From Streptomyces nymphaeiformis (GTDB taxonomy: Bacteria; Actinomycetota; Actinomycetes; Streptomycetales; Streptomycetaceae): a stretch of DNA of 51,991 nucleotides. Below the pieces are notes generated by a model. The model saw nothing but the letters and a program-made list of their open reading frames with translations. It was not told the origin of the DNA and did no database searches. The position numbers and the translations under genes were made by a program. Positions 24,119-31,563 of this stretch are shown piece after piece (position 1 is the stretch's first letter; each line of letters opens with the position of its first letter). The stretch covers positions 1-51,991 of the forward strand of contig NZ_JACHJY010000020.1 of assembly GCF_014203895.1 (NCBI RefSeq), written 5' to 3'.

Positions 24119-24763
24119 ATGCTGATCCACCCCTGGGACGCCGCCCACGACGAGGGCGAGTGGCGCGACTGGCTCTCCCGGCACGACTTCGGCCAGCTCG
24201 CCGTCAACGGCCTGGACGGCGAGCCGCCGTGGGTGCAGCCGATGCACTTCCGGTACGACGCCGAGCCCGGCCCGTACGGCAGGGCGCTGGCCCACCTGGC
24301 GCGGCCGAACCCCCTCTGGCGCGCCGTGGAGGCGAATCCGACGGTGCTCCTGAGCGTGGTCGACGACTACGTCTACGTACCGGGGCACTGGACGGCCCCC
24401 GAGGGCGCCCCCTCCGAGCACGGCACCCCGACCTCGTACTACGCGGCCGTCCAGCTGCGCTGCACCGCGCGCGTGGTCGACGATCCGGAGGAGAAGGCGG
24501 TGCTCCTGAACAGCCAGGTCGCCCACTTCCAGCCGGAGGGCGGCACGGCGACGGTCGCCCCGGGCGAGGCTCCCTTCGGCCGGCTCCTGTCGGGGATCCG
24601 GATCCTCAGCCTGGAGGTGACCGACGTACGGGCGAAGTTCAAGTACGCGGGCAACAAGCCGCAGGAGATCCAGGACCGCGTCTCGGAGCGCCTCGCCGAG
24701 CGGGCCGCCCCGGGCGACCTGAACGCCCGCGCCCACCAACTCCGCCGCCGCGCGAACGGCTGA
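24119..24763 (+). CDS. PaiB-like FMN-binding protein
   Basis: 214 residues matching the FMN-binding negative regulator (PaiB) family: QLAVNGLDGEPPWVQPMHFR, HLARPNPLWRAVEANPTVLL, and LSGIRILSLEVTDVRAKFK with KLAYAGNK-like KYAGNKPQ near the end. PaiB controls sporulation and protease genes in Bacillus, but most homologues are uncharacterised flavoproteins. It lies downstream of the NimA-like gene in an apparent two-gene operon opposite the MocR regulator. Two strong hairpins follow the stop. Confidence 0.88.
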   Translation: MLIHPWDAAHDEGEWRDWLSRHDFGQLAVNGLDGEPPWVQPMHFRYDAEPGPYGRALAHLARPNPLWRAVEANPTVLLSVVDDYVYVPGHWTAPEGAPSEHGTPTSYYAAVQLRCTARVVDDPEEKAVLLNSQVAHFQPEGGTATVAPGEAPFGRLLSGIRILSLEVTDVRAKFKYAGNKPQEIQDRVSERLAERAAPGDLNARAHQLRRRANG

Positions 24764-24770
24764 CCGCACC

Positions 24771-24799
24771 GGGGGCGGGGCCGCACAGGCCCCGCCCCC
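24771..24799. terminator. Strong hairpin after the PaiB-like gene
   Basis: GGGGGCGGGGCC (24771-24782), loop GCACA, and GGCCCCGCCCCC (24788-24799) form a perfect 12-base-pair stem eight bases after the stop codon. No U-run follows, as is usual in high-GC actinobacteria. Confidence 0.8.
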
Positions 24800-24850
24800 G
24801 CATGCGCGTGCCGAGCGCAAGGCCACCCGAGCCCCGCCCGCGGACCCTCA

Positions 24851-24890
24851 TGCCGTGCGCGGGGCCCCCGGCTCCGCCCCGCGCACGGCA
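24851..24890. terminator. Second strong hairpin, ends the EamA transcript
   Basis: TGCCGTGCGCGGGGC (24851-24865) and its exact complement at 24876-24890 form a 15-base-pair stem with a ten-base loop. It lies eight bases past the stop of the leftward EamA gene (24899), so it is the likely terminator of that gene and a backstop for the rightward operon. Confidence 0.8.
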
Positions 24891-24898
24891 CAGATCCC

Positions 24899-25864
24899 CT
24901 ACACCGCCACCGGCTCCCGCCTGCGCGCCTCCGCCGCCGTCCGCGCCTCCGCGAACGCGAGGCCCGTCACGGCCGCGAGCAGCAGCAGCGTGCCGAGCAC
25001 GATCGCGGCGGTGAGCCGCTCGCCGAGCAGCGAGACCGCGATCAGGGCCGCGCTCACCGGCTCCAGGAGCATGATCACGGAGACGGTGGCGGCGCGGACG
25101 ACGGCCGCCCCGGCGAAGTACAGCGCGTAGGCGAGCGCGGTCGGCACCGCCGCCACGTACACGAGCAGCAGCACCACGCTCACCGGCGCGTCGGTGTGCG
25201 GGACCAGTCCCTCCGCGAGCGCCGCGGGCAGCAGCCCGACCGCCCCGATGGCGAAGGCCCAGGTGGTCGTCGCGAGGGCGTCCGTACCGCCGCCGTCACG
25301 GCCGAGCCACCGGGTGAGCAGCGTGATCGCCGCGTATCCGGCCGCCGAGACCACCGCGAGGACGACGCCGAGCGGCCGCACCTCCGCGGCCCCGCCGCCC
25401 AGGACCAGGACGAAGAGCCCGGCGAGGGCTCCGGCGACGGCGGCGACCCCGCCGCGACCGAGGCGCTCCCCCATGGTGAGCCGGGCGCCGATCGCGATGA
25501 GGACGGGGCCCGCGCCGAGGGTGACGACGGTGCCGACGGTGAGACCGGTCGCCTCGACGGCGGCGAAGTACGCGCTCTGGAAGACGGTGAGTCCGGTGCC
25601 CGTACCGAGGATGCGGGCCGTCCGGCGGCCGCGCGACTCACCGTCCGTGCGGGCGACGCGGCGCCGGGGCCGCAGCGCCAGGGCGCCGAGGAGCAGGACG
25701 AGGCCGCCGACGCAGCGCCAGAAGGAGAGGGCCAGCGGGCCCATGTCGCTGACGCGGAAGATCAGCGAGGCGGCGGCGCCGGCCGTGCCCCAGGCGATGC
25801 CGGCGACGATCAGATAGAGGAGGCTCCGCCCGACGGACAGGGCGGATCCCGAGGAGTTCGACAC
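24899..25864 (-). CDS. EamA/DMT-family transporter
   Basis: 321 residues, ten membrane helices in two EamA repeats (YLIVAGIAWGTAGAAASLIF at the start; ATVSVIMLLEPVSAALIAVS as the conserved Glu-Pro motif of the second half). Substrate unknown. Start GTG 25864 has GGAGA eight bases upstream. It follows another EamA gene on the same strand after a 176-base gap that contains an 11-codon frame (25995-26030) and a small hairpin. Confidence 0.9.
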   Translation of the reverse strand: MSNSSGSALSVGRSLLYLIVAGIAWGTAGAAASLIFRVSDMGPLALSFWRCVGGLVLLLGALALRPRRRVARTDGESRGRRTARILGTGTGLTVFQSAYFAAVEATGLTVGTVVTLGAGPVLIAIGARLTMGERLGRGGVAAVAGALAGLFVLVLGGGAAEVRPLGVVLAVVSAAGYAAITLLTRWLGRDGGGTDALATTTWAFAIGAVGLLPAALAEGLVPHTDAPVSVVLLLVYVAAVPTALAYALYFAGAAVVRAATVSVIMLLEPVSAALIAVSLLGERLTAAIVLGTLLLLAAVTGLAFAEARTAAEARRREPVAV

Positions 25865-25994
25865 GTGGGTTCTCCGTGGAAGACAGGAGGGAAGGGTGGT
25901 CGCTGGGCTCCGCGCGCGGGCAGCGACGAACCGCTCGGTGGCGAGGAGTCGCCGGCCCGAGCCCGGTCTTCGTCGAGGAGGGCCTCCGCGCGCG

Positions 25995-26030
25995 CTAGGC
26001 GGCGGGAGGCGGAAGCACGGTCGAATGCAT
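25995..26030 (-). other. Candidate leader peptide MHSTVLPPPAA
   Basis: An 11-codon frame starts 10 bases after the stop of the upstream EamA gene and 130 bases before the next one. It ends in Pro-Pro-Pro-Ala-Ala, and consecutive prolines are known to stall ribosomes. The ribosome site is weak (AGGG). Downstream lies a short hairpin (GTCGCTG/CAGCGAC within about 25900-25930). It could be a regulatory leader of the EamA gene, or chance. Confidence 0.25.
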
Positions 26031-26040
26031 GGTCGGCACC

Positions 26041-27114
26041 CTACGGGGCGGTCCGCCCGGCCGACAACTCCGCACCCGCCGCACCGGAAGCGGAACCGAG
26101 GCCGTCCGCCCCGGAGCCCGCATCCGCCGCGTCAGGACCCACGCCGGCCGCCTCGGACCCCGAACCGGAGCCCGAACCGGAACCGGCCACCGGCCCTGCC
26201 GCAGGTGCCTTCGGCGTCGAGGACTGGGCGATGAACGCCCCGACCAGGACCACCGCGCCGCCGACGATCTGCGGCACACCCAGGTGCTCGCCGAGCAGGA
26301 CCCAGGCCAGGACGGTCGCGATGACCGCCTCCAGGCAGGCCACGACGCCCGCCACCTGCGGGGAGAGCCGGCGCACCGAGATGACCCCGGTGACGTACGC
26401 GAGGACGGTGGCGATCAGCACGATCCAGCCGAGCAGCAGCCACGCGGGCACGCTCGTCCCGTCCATGTCGGCCCGCCCGCCGAGGACGCCCCAGTCCATG
26501 GACCAGGGCCGGGCCACGGCGGTGAGGACGAGCGCGCCGATGAGCAGCCCGTACGCGATGACACCCAGCGGATCCGCCTGCTCGGCCTCGTCGGCGCCCT
26601 GGTCGGAGAGGACGAAGTAGCCGACCTGGCAGCAGGCGGCGGCGAGGGCCAGGAGCAGCCCGACGAGGTCGAAGGTCAGCCCGGACCAGACCTGCACGAC
26701 GCAGGCGAGGCCGCCGGCGGCGAGGACGACGCCGAGGGCGGCGGCGCGGGTGACCGGCCGGCGCTGGACGAAGCGGACCCAGCCGAGGACGAGGGCGGGA
26801 GCGAGGTACTCGATGAGCAGGGCGACGCCGACGGGTATGCGGGATATCGAGGCGAAGTAGAAGGCCTGGACTCCGGCGACGGCGAGCAGGCCGAAGCCCA
26901 CGAGGAGGGCGGGTTTGCGGCGCAGGAGGTCCCGGTGGCGCCAGGCCACGGGCAGCATGACGAGGGCGGCGCCGGCGACCCGGAGCCAGACCACGTGGAG
27001 CGGGTCGAGTCCCGCCTCGATGAGCGGCTTGGCCGCCACTCCTGAACCACCGAATGCGAAGGCCGAGGCCAGGGCGAGTCCCAGGCCGGCGCTTCTCCCC
27101 TGAGACGCGTGCAT
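26041..27114 (-). CDS. EamA-family exporter with low-complexity tail
   Basis: 357 residues. Ten membrane helices: LGLALASAFAFGGSGVAAKP opens the first EamA half and SPQVAGVVACLEAVIATVLA carries the conserved Glu of the second. After residue about 300 the protein runs into an Ala/Gly/Ser/Pro tail with GSGSGSGSGSEAAG, probably disordered and cytoplasmic. The family includes threonine/homoserine exporter RhtA-like proteins, which is the closest resemblance I see. The start is ATG 27114. It is not closely related in sequence to the EamA copies at 20801 or 24899. Confidence 0.88.
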   Translation of the reverse strand: MHASQGRSAGLGLALASAFAFGGSGVAAKPLIEAGLDPLHVVWLRVAGAALVMLPVAWRHRDLLRRKPALLVGFGLLAVAGVQAFYFASISRIPVGVALLIEYLAPALVLGWVRFVQRRPVTRAAALGVVLAAGGLACVVQVWSGLTFDLVGLLLALAAACCQVGYFVLSDQGADEAEQADPLGVIAYGLLIGALVLTAVARPWSMDWGVLGGRADMDGTSVPAWLLLGWIVLIATVLAYVTGVISVRRLSPQVAGVVACLEAVIATVLAWVLLGEHLGVPQIVGGAVVLVGAFIAQSSTPKAPAAGPVAGSGSGSGSGSEAAGVGPDAADAGSGADGLGSASGAAGAELSAGRTAP

Positions 27115-27145
27115 CGGGCCATCATGACAGGACGCGGTCAGGGGC

Positions 27146-27159
27146 GTAACCCCCGTTAC
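27146..27159. promoter_or_regulatory. Inverted repeat GTAAC-CCCC-GTTAC, candidate operator
   Basis: GTAAC at 27146-27150 and GTTAC at 27155-27159 are complementary. The repeat lies 31 bases upstream of the EamA start at 27114 and overlaps the stop codon of the preceding Clp-N gene. It is a plausible operator or start-proximal element for the EamA promoter. No regulator is adjacent. Confidence 0.35.
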
Positions 27160-27773
27160 ACCTGTTGAGACGGCTCCTCGTCGCGGGCGGCCGGAAGGGC
27201 GGCGACACGGGCGGCCAGCACGGCCGGATCGACGCCCGCGCGGCGCAGCACCTCGACGGCCCGGCTCTCGGGATCGGCGGCGACGGCCGCGAGCAGGTCG
27301 ACGCCGTGGGCCTGCGGCTCGCCGCGCTCGGCGGCCCGCCGGAAGGCGCCCTCCAGGGCGGCGGCAGCGGCCGGGGACCACGGGGAGGTGCGGGCGCCCT
27401 GGGATTCGGCCTCGCGCGCGGCGGGCAGCAGGCGCCGGTTCGCGGCCCCCTCCTCCGCCCGCTGCCAGCGCAGCCCGTAGCCGATGGAGCGCTGGGCGAG
27501 GTAGCCGAGGACGCGGGCGAGCTGATGGCCGCCCTCGAAGGCGGCACCGACCTCGGGGTCGGACTCGACGAGCGAGTGCAGCAGGTGGGCGGTGTCGATC
27601 TGGCGGTCACCGTCCCTGAGCGCTCTGCGGCGCGCGCCCGACACGACCGCGGCGAGCGAGGGCGTGAGGAGAGGCGCGACGGCCGCGAGCGAGGGCGTCA
27701 GGAGGGGCGCGAGCTCCGCGCGCGGGGAGAGGGGCGGCGGGAGCGGCTGGGGGCGAGGGACGGGATGGTGCAC
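27156..27773 (-). CDS. Clp N-terminal (Clp-R) domain protein, stand-alone
   Basis: 205 residues with two Clp-N helical repeats: DRQIDTAHLLHSLVESDPEV and the later QAHGVDLLAAVAADPESRAVEVLRRAG read as a fast/slow pair of 4-helix repeats. No AAA+ domain is present. Stand-alone Clp-N proteins act as adaptors or of unknown role in actinobacteria. Residues 22-43 are an exact tandem repeat of APLLTPSLAAV, coded by two 33-base copies (27645-27710) differing only at silent sites. Start GTG 27773 lies right after AGGTGGAAGG. Confidence 0.8.
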   Translation of the reverse strand: MHHPVPRPQPLPPPLSPRAELAPLLTPSLAAVAPLLTPSLAAVVSGARRRALRDGDRQIDTAHLLHSLVESDPEVGAAFEGGHQLARVLGYLAQRSIGYGLRWQRAEEGAANRRLLPAAREAESQGARTSPWSPAAAAALEGAFRRAAERGEPQAHGVDLLAAVAADPESRAVEVLRRAGVDPAVLAARVAALPAARDEEPSQQV

Positions 27774-27969
27774 CCTTCCACCTCATCAGGCGGGGACGGC
27801 CGGAACATCACCGGGGAGAAGCATGTCCGCATCCCACCGGAGTTGGGCACGGGCGCGCGGTTCCTCCTCCTTACGGATGAGATCGCGCTCGTGACCCCTG
27901 AGAGGCGCGCGCCGCCTTGCTTCGCGCCCCCTTTGCAACCGCGGACCCCCTTCCGCTCGTCCTCCGGTC

Positions 27970-28194
27970 GTGTTCTGGATGGTGGGTCTGCTCGCGCGCG
28001 ACGGGCGGCAGTACGTGTACCGGGTGTACGCGCCCCGGAAGGCGCTGCCGGCCGATCTGTTCTGGGCGGCCTTCCACTGCCACGAGGAGGACGGGGCGCC
28101 CCGGGCCTCCGACAGCTTCGACGCGGCCGAGATCTGGTGGATCGGCGACGGCACGGGGCCGACGACCGCAGAACTGACGGTTCATCAGTATTGA
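27970..28194 (+). CDS. Small conserved-looking hypothetical protein
   Basis: 74 residues, MFWMVGLLARDGRQYVYRVY at the start and DSFDAAEIWWIGDGTGPTTA near the end. Almost all third codon positions are G or C, which supports coding. There is no signal peptide or helix long enough to cross a membrane, and one Cys. The start GTG 27970 has no strong ribosome site; ATG 27979 is possible. I do not recognise the family. The gap to the left (27774-27969) holds nothing I can support. Confidence 0.55.
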   Translation: MFWMVGLLARDGRQYVYRVYAPRKALPADLFWAAFHCHEEDGAPRASDSFDAAEIWWIGDGTGPTTAELTVHQY

Positions 28195-28263
28195 ATGTTC
28201 ACGGCCGTCCCGCTACGTTCCGCGACACCGGAACCCAGTTGGCACGCGTGAAGGGGTGGTCTC

Positions 28264-28692
28264 ATGGCCGAAGTCAGCGCGGAGGCACGGATCGAGGCGC
28301 CTGCCGGGAAGGTCTGGGCGCGGCTCACGGACTTCTCCTCGTACGGCGAGTGGAACGCCACCCACACCAGCTTCCCGAACGGCGGCCCGGCCGCCCTGGA
28401 GGCGGGCGCCACCTTCACGGAGAACATGAAGCTGATGGGCTTCCCGGCCGAGGTCCTGTGGACGGTCGAGGAGCTGGAGGCCGAGCGGGCGTTCGCCATC
28501 AGGGGCAAGGGCCCGATGGGGGTCGTCGTCGCCACGCGCTACTCGCTCGCGGCGGAGGGGGAGGCCACGACGGTACGGATCGACGGCGAGTTCACGGGCG
28601 CGGCGGTCTCGCTGATGGCGGGCAAGCTGAAGGACTCGGCGACGGCGGCGCTGACCGAGTCCCTGCGCAAGCTCGCGGGTCTGGTGGCCTGA
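28264..28692 (+). CDS. SRPBCC (START/Bet v1-like) family protein
   Basis: 142 residues with the lipid/polyketide-binding START-like pattern: AEVSAEARIEAPAGKVWARL (first strand and helix), then DFSSYGEWNATHTSFPNGGP, and a final long helix KLKDSATAALTESLRKLAG. It is of the polyketide-cyclase-2-like type and probably binds a hydrophobic ligand; ligand unknown. AAGGGG lies seven bases before the ATG. A bidirectional hairpin separates it from the convergent PadR gene. Confidence 0.88.
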   Translation: MAEVSAEARIEAPAGKVWARLTDFSSYGEWNATHTSFPNGGPAALEAGATFTENMKLMGFPAEVLWTVEELEAERAFAIRGKGPMGVVVATRYSLAAEGEATTVRIDGEFTGAAVSLMAGKLKDSATAALTESLRKLAGLVA

Positions 28693-28731
28693 GCGGGCCT
28701 GGCGGCCCGAGCCTCCCGCACGTGAAGAGAA

Positions 28732-28757
28732 GGCCCCGCGACCGTGGTCGCGGGGCC
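28732..28757. terminator. Bidirectional terminator hairpin
   Basis: GGCCCCGCGACC (28732-28743), GT, GGTCGCGGGGCC (28746-28757): a perfect 12-base-pair stem flanked by A-rich and T-rich bases (GAA before, CTTCC after). It lies midway between the convergent SRPBCC and PadR genes. Confidence 0.85.
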
Positions 28758-28779
28758 CTTCCCGTCGAGAACGCCGGAC

Positions 28780-29403
28780 TCAGTGCTCGTCGGCGAGGAT
28801 CAGGTACAGCTTCTTGCGGGCCTCGTTGATCACGCTGACCGCCTTCTGCCGCTGCTCGGCGCTGCCGGTCTTCCAGACCTGCCCGAACGCCTCCATCAGA
28901 CCGAAGCCGGCCTGCCGGACCTCGTTCAGGGCGTCCCAGTCGACCCCGCGCCCGGCCGCCTCCCACGGCGCCTCGGGACCCTCGTCGGCCTCGGCGCGCC
29001 CGGTGTCGGTGAGCGTGAACAGCTTCTTGCCGCCCTCGCTCGCGCTGGTGATCAGGCCCTCGTCCTCCAGCATCTGGAGGGTCGGGTAGACCGAGCCCGG
29101 ACTGGGCTTCCAGGCCCCGTCACTGCGCTCGCCGATCTCCCGGATCATCTCGTAGCCGTGCATCGGGCGGTCCTTCAGGAGCGCCAGGATCGAGGCGCGC
29201 ACGTCACCGCGTCGCGCACGTCCCGGGCCGCCGCCTCGGCCGCGCCCGCCCCAGGGGCCACCGCCCCACGGCCCGCCGCCGAACCCGGGTCCGAACGACC
29301 CGAAGGCGCCACGCCGCCCCTCGAAGTCCCCCCGAGGCCCGGGACCGCAGCCTCCACGACCGTGGCCGTGTCCGTTTCCGTACTCGTGTCCATGTGAACG
29401 CAT
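28780..29403 (-). CDS. PadR-family regulator with His/Gly-rich N-terminus
   Basis: 207 residues. The first 65 residues are His/Gly/Arg/Phe-rich (HGHEYGNGHGHGRGG), then comes a PadR winged HTH: ASILALLKDRPMHGYEMIRE, then WKPSPGSVYPTLQMLEDEG and a dimer helix. The His-rich lead could bind metal, but this is speculation. ATG at 29403. Upstream is CGATATATCG (29456-29465) in an otherwise GC-rich setting, a good operator candidate for autoregulation. Confidence 0.9.
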   Translation of the reverse strand: MRSHGHEYGNGHGHGRGGCGPGPRGDFEGRRGAFGSFGPGFGGGPWGGGPWGGRGRGGGPGRARRGDVRASILALLKDRPMHGYEMIREIGERSDGAWKPSPGSVYPTLQMLEDEGLITSASEGGKKLFTLTDTGRAEADEGPEAPWEAAGRGVDWDALNEVRQAGFGLMEAFGQVWKTGSAEQRQKAVSVINEARKKLYLILADEH

Positions 29404-29455
29404 CGCAACGCTCCTTCCATCGGGATTCCATCGTCGAACTGTCGCGATGCCTCAA

Positions 29456-29465
29456 CGATATATCG
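29456..29465. promoter_or_regulatory. CGATATATCG palindrome upstream of padR-type gene
   Basis: A perfect 10-base palindrome, AT-rich in the middle, 53 bases upstream of the PadR start and 51 bases past the stop of the leftward erythromycin-esterase-like gene. PadR-family regulators commonly bind AT-rich inverted repeats near their own start. Role inferred. Confidence 0.5.
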
Positions 29466-29515
29466 GAACTGTTCGGCGAGCAATACCCGACAGGTCGGTC
29501 GCGGGCGGAGGCGCC

Positions 29516-30718
29516 TCAGCGTCGCGGAACGTCCCTGACGAACACGAGACCGTCGTCGGCCGCCAGGTGGGCCGGGTCGAGCGGCGCGTAGCCGAACCAG
29601 GGGGACACGCGCGGCGCGGGCCGACCGTCACCGAGGACGGCGGCCAGTCGGCGGGCCTCGACGACGCAGCGCTCCTCCGACAGCGCGTACAGGAGCCCTT
29701 CCAGGGTGTCCGGCGGCGGCGTGTCCACCCCCTGGTGCCTGATCGTGCCGAGGGCCATGGCCACGAAGGCGTACTCCTCGCCGAGCTCGGCGTCGACCAG
29801 CGCACCGGCGCTCCACCACTCCAGCGGCCGCCCGCCCATCCTCATCGAGCTCTTCTCACGCTGGAGGTGGGCGTTGTGGGCGTAGACGAACGTCGGCCCC
29901 CGGTCGGCGAGCGCGAGGAGGTTCCGGGACATCATCTGGTCCCGGACGGCCACGAGGCGGGCCAGACGGGCGGGTGAGGTGTCGGCCGTCCAGTGGTGGT
30001 AGCGCAGCAGGCCGAGCGCCGTGCGCCCGTACAGACACGCCCGGTCCCACTCGTCCGGCGAGCTCACGGTGGTCAGGTGCGGCCGCTGCTCGTCGAGCAG
30101 CGCCACCAGGTCGTCGGCGAGCAGCCGCAGCCGGCCGGCCTCGTCCGAGCGCCCCGCGGACCGCGCCGGGTCCATCATCGCGGCGGGCTCGGTCCAGCGG
30201 TCGTCGGTGTCGAGCAGCTCGTCGAGGGTGTCCGCGGTGCAGGGGAGCAGGTCCGCGTCCACCCGGGCCGCGAGGTATCCGTGGAGCGCGGCGAGGGCCT
30301 GCCGGGGGCTCTCGGCGCCGGTGATCTCCAGCGGGCCGTCGAATCCGGCGAAGCGGAGCCGCTCGGCCGCGGGCCGGCCCTCGTTGTACGCGCGCATCCA
30401 GCGGACGAGTTCGCGGTTGGCCGCCGAGACGCCCCAGCCGTGGCTGAAGCCGTGCTCCATGACCTCGTCGAGGGTTCCGGTGCCCGAGGTGACGTGGTCG
30501 TCCACGACCAGGCCCCTCAGGCAGTCGGTCTCCAGCGCGATCGTCCGGTAGCCCTCCTGCTCGACGAGCTGCCGGAAGAGCTCGTTGCGGAGTTCGAGGA
30601 GCGTGTCCTCGCCATGGGTGGGCTCGCCGAGGGCGAGCAGCCGGGGCCGGGCCGGGAGCAGCCCCATGAGGGCGGCAGCGTCGACGGCATGGATGGTGTC
30701 CTTGATGTCAGTCGCCAT
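29516..30718 (-). CDS. Erythromycin-esterase-family hydrolase
   Basis: 400 residues. LLALGEPTHGEDTLLELRNE holds the conserved catalytic His/Glu (HGE) of the Ere family. The FDGPLE segment and FVYAHNAHLQREKSSMRMGG near the C-terminus complete the active-site pattern. Ere enzymes open the macrolactone ring of macrolides. Relatives in Streptomyces are common and mostly untested, so resistance should not be assumed. ATG 30718 follows GGAAGG. It diverges from a TioE-type regulator and is probably its target. Confidence 0.85.
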   Translation of the reverse strand: MATDIKDTIHAVDAAALMGLLPARPRLLALGEPTHGEDTLLELRNELFRQLVEQEGYRTIALETDCLRGLVVDDHVTSGTGTLDEVMEHGFSHGWGVSAANRELVRWMRAYNEGRPAAERLRFAGFDGPLEITGAESPRQALAALHGYLAARVDADLLPCTADTLDELLDTDDRWTEPAAMMDPARSAGRSDEAGRLRLLADDLVALLDEQRPHLTTVSSPDEWDRACLYGRTALGLLRYHHWTADTSPARLARLVAVRDQMMSRNLLALADRGPTFVYAHNAHLQREKSSMRMGGRPLEWWSAGALVDAELGEEYAFVAMALGTIRHQGVDTPPPDTLEGLLYALSEERCVVEARRLAAVLGDGRPAPRVSPWFGYAPLDPAHLAADDGLVFVRDVPRR

Positions 30719-30774
30719 GCCTTCCACGCTATCGCTGAACTTTCGGTGGAGACTTTTCCGCGAAGCACCCGCGA

Positions 30775-30787
30775 TATCGTCGATGCC
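30775..30787 (+). promoter_or_regulatory. -10 box for apparently leaderless TioE-type gene
   Basis: TATCGT at 30775-30780 ends seven bases before the ATG at 30788, and there is no ribosome site. The arrangement matches leaderless starts. No convincing -35 was found at normal spacing; MerR-type promoters often have unusual spacing. Confidence 0.4.
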
Positions 30788-31519
30788 ATGGGGAAAAACC
30801 TTCAAACAGGTGAGCGGCTGAGGCCGATCGATCTGGCCCGTGGACACGGTCTGTCCACGCAGGCGGTCAGGAACTACGAGGAGGCCGGCATCCTCCCCGC
30901 CGCCGACCGCACCCCTTCCGGATACCGCTCCTACACGCCGCTCCACGCGGGGGCCCTGCGCGCGTTCCTGGCTCTGCTGCCCGGCCACGGCCACCCGACG
31001 GCGACGTCGATCATGCGGGCGGTGAACGAGGGCGCCGCCGACGAGGCGTTCCGCCTGATCGACGAGAGCCACGCCCAGCTCCTCGACGACCGGCGGACCC
31101 TCCGCGCCGTGGAGAGCGCCCTGCGCGACCTCGACCCCACCACGGCGTCCGAGCCGGTCGTACGGTCCGACCCCGGCGGCACGTTCATCGGGCCGCTCGC
31201 CCGGAGGCTCGGCATCCGTCCCGCGACGCTCCGCAAGTGGGAGGACGCCGGACTCGTCCACCCGCGCCGCGACCCCCGGACGGGATACCGGCTCTACGAC
31301 GAGTCCGCCGTCCGGGACGCCCGGATGACCCACCAACTCCGGCGCGGGGGCTACCTGTTGGAGCAGATCGCCCCGCTGGTCGACCAGGTGCGGTCGGCCG
31401 GGGGCCTCGAGCCGCTGGAGGCCGCGCTCACCGATTGGCACCGCCGCCTGTCGGCTCGTGGACGCGCGATGCTGACCGGGGCCGCGGAGCTGGAGGCGTA
31501 CCTCCGCGCGCGGGGTTGA
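30788..31519 (+). CDS. TioE-family transcriptional regulator (two MerR domains)
   Basis: 243 residues with two MerR-type HTH domains. The first is RPIDLARGHGLSTQAVRNYE and EAGILPAADRTPSGYRSY. The second, near 140-205, is GPLARRLGIRPATLRKWEDA and GLVHPRRDPRTGYRLY. A duplicated MerR domain in one chain is the mark of the TioE family. It diverges from the erythromycin-esterase-like gene across 69 bases and probably regulates it. Confidence 0.9.
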   Translation: MGKNLQTGERLRPIDLARGHGLSTQAVRNYEEAGILPAADRTPSGYRSYTPLHAGALRAFLALLPGHGHPTATSIMRAVNEGAADEAFRLIDESHAQLLDDRRTLRAVESALRDLDPTTASEPVVRSDPGGTFIGPLARRLGIRPATLRKWEDAGLVHPRRDPRTGYRLYDESAVRDARMTHQLRRGGYLLEQIAPLVDQVRSAGGLEPLEAALTDWHRRLSARGRAMLTGAAELEAYLRARG

Positions 31520-31563
31520 GACCGCCGGAACGGAATCGCGCGCGGAGGAGACCGACTGACAGG

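Noticed and set aside
27917..28177. 86-codon alternative frame overlapping the small hypothetical gene at 27970
   Set aside because: The 27970 frame has strong GC third-position bias; this one is Arg/Pro/Ser-rich like other shadows.
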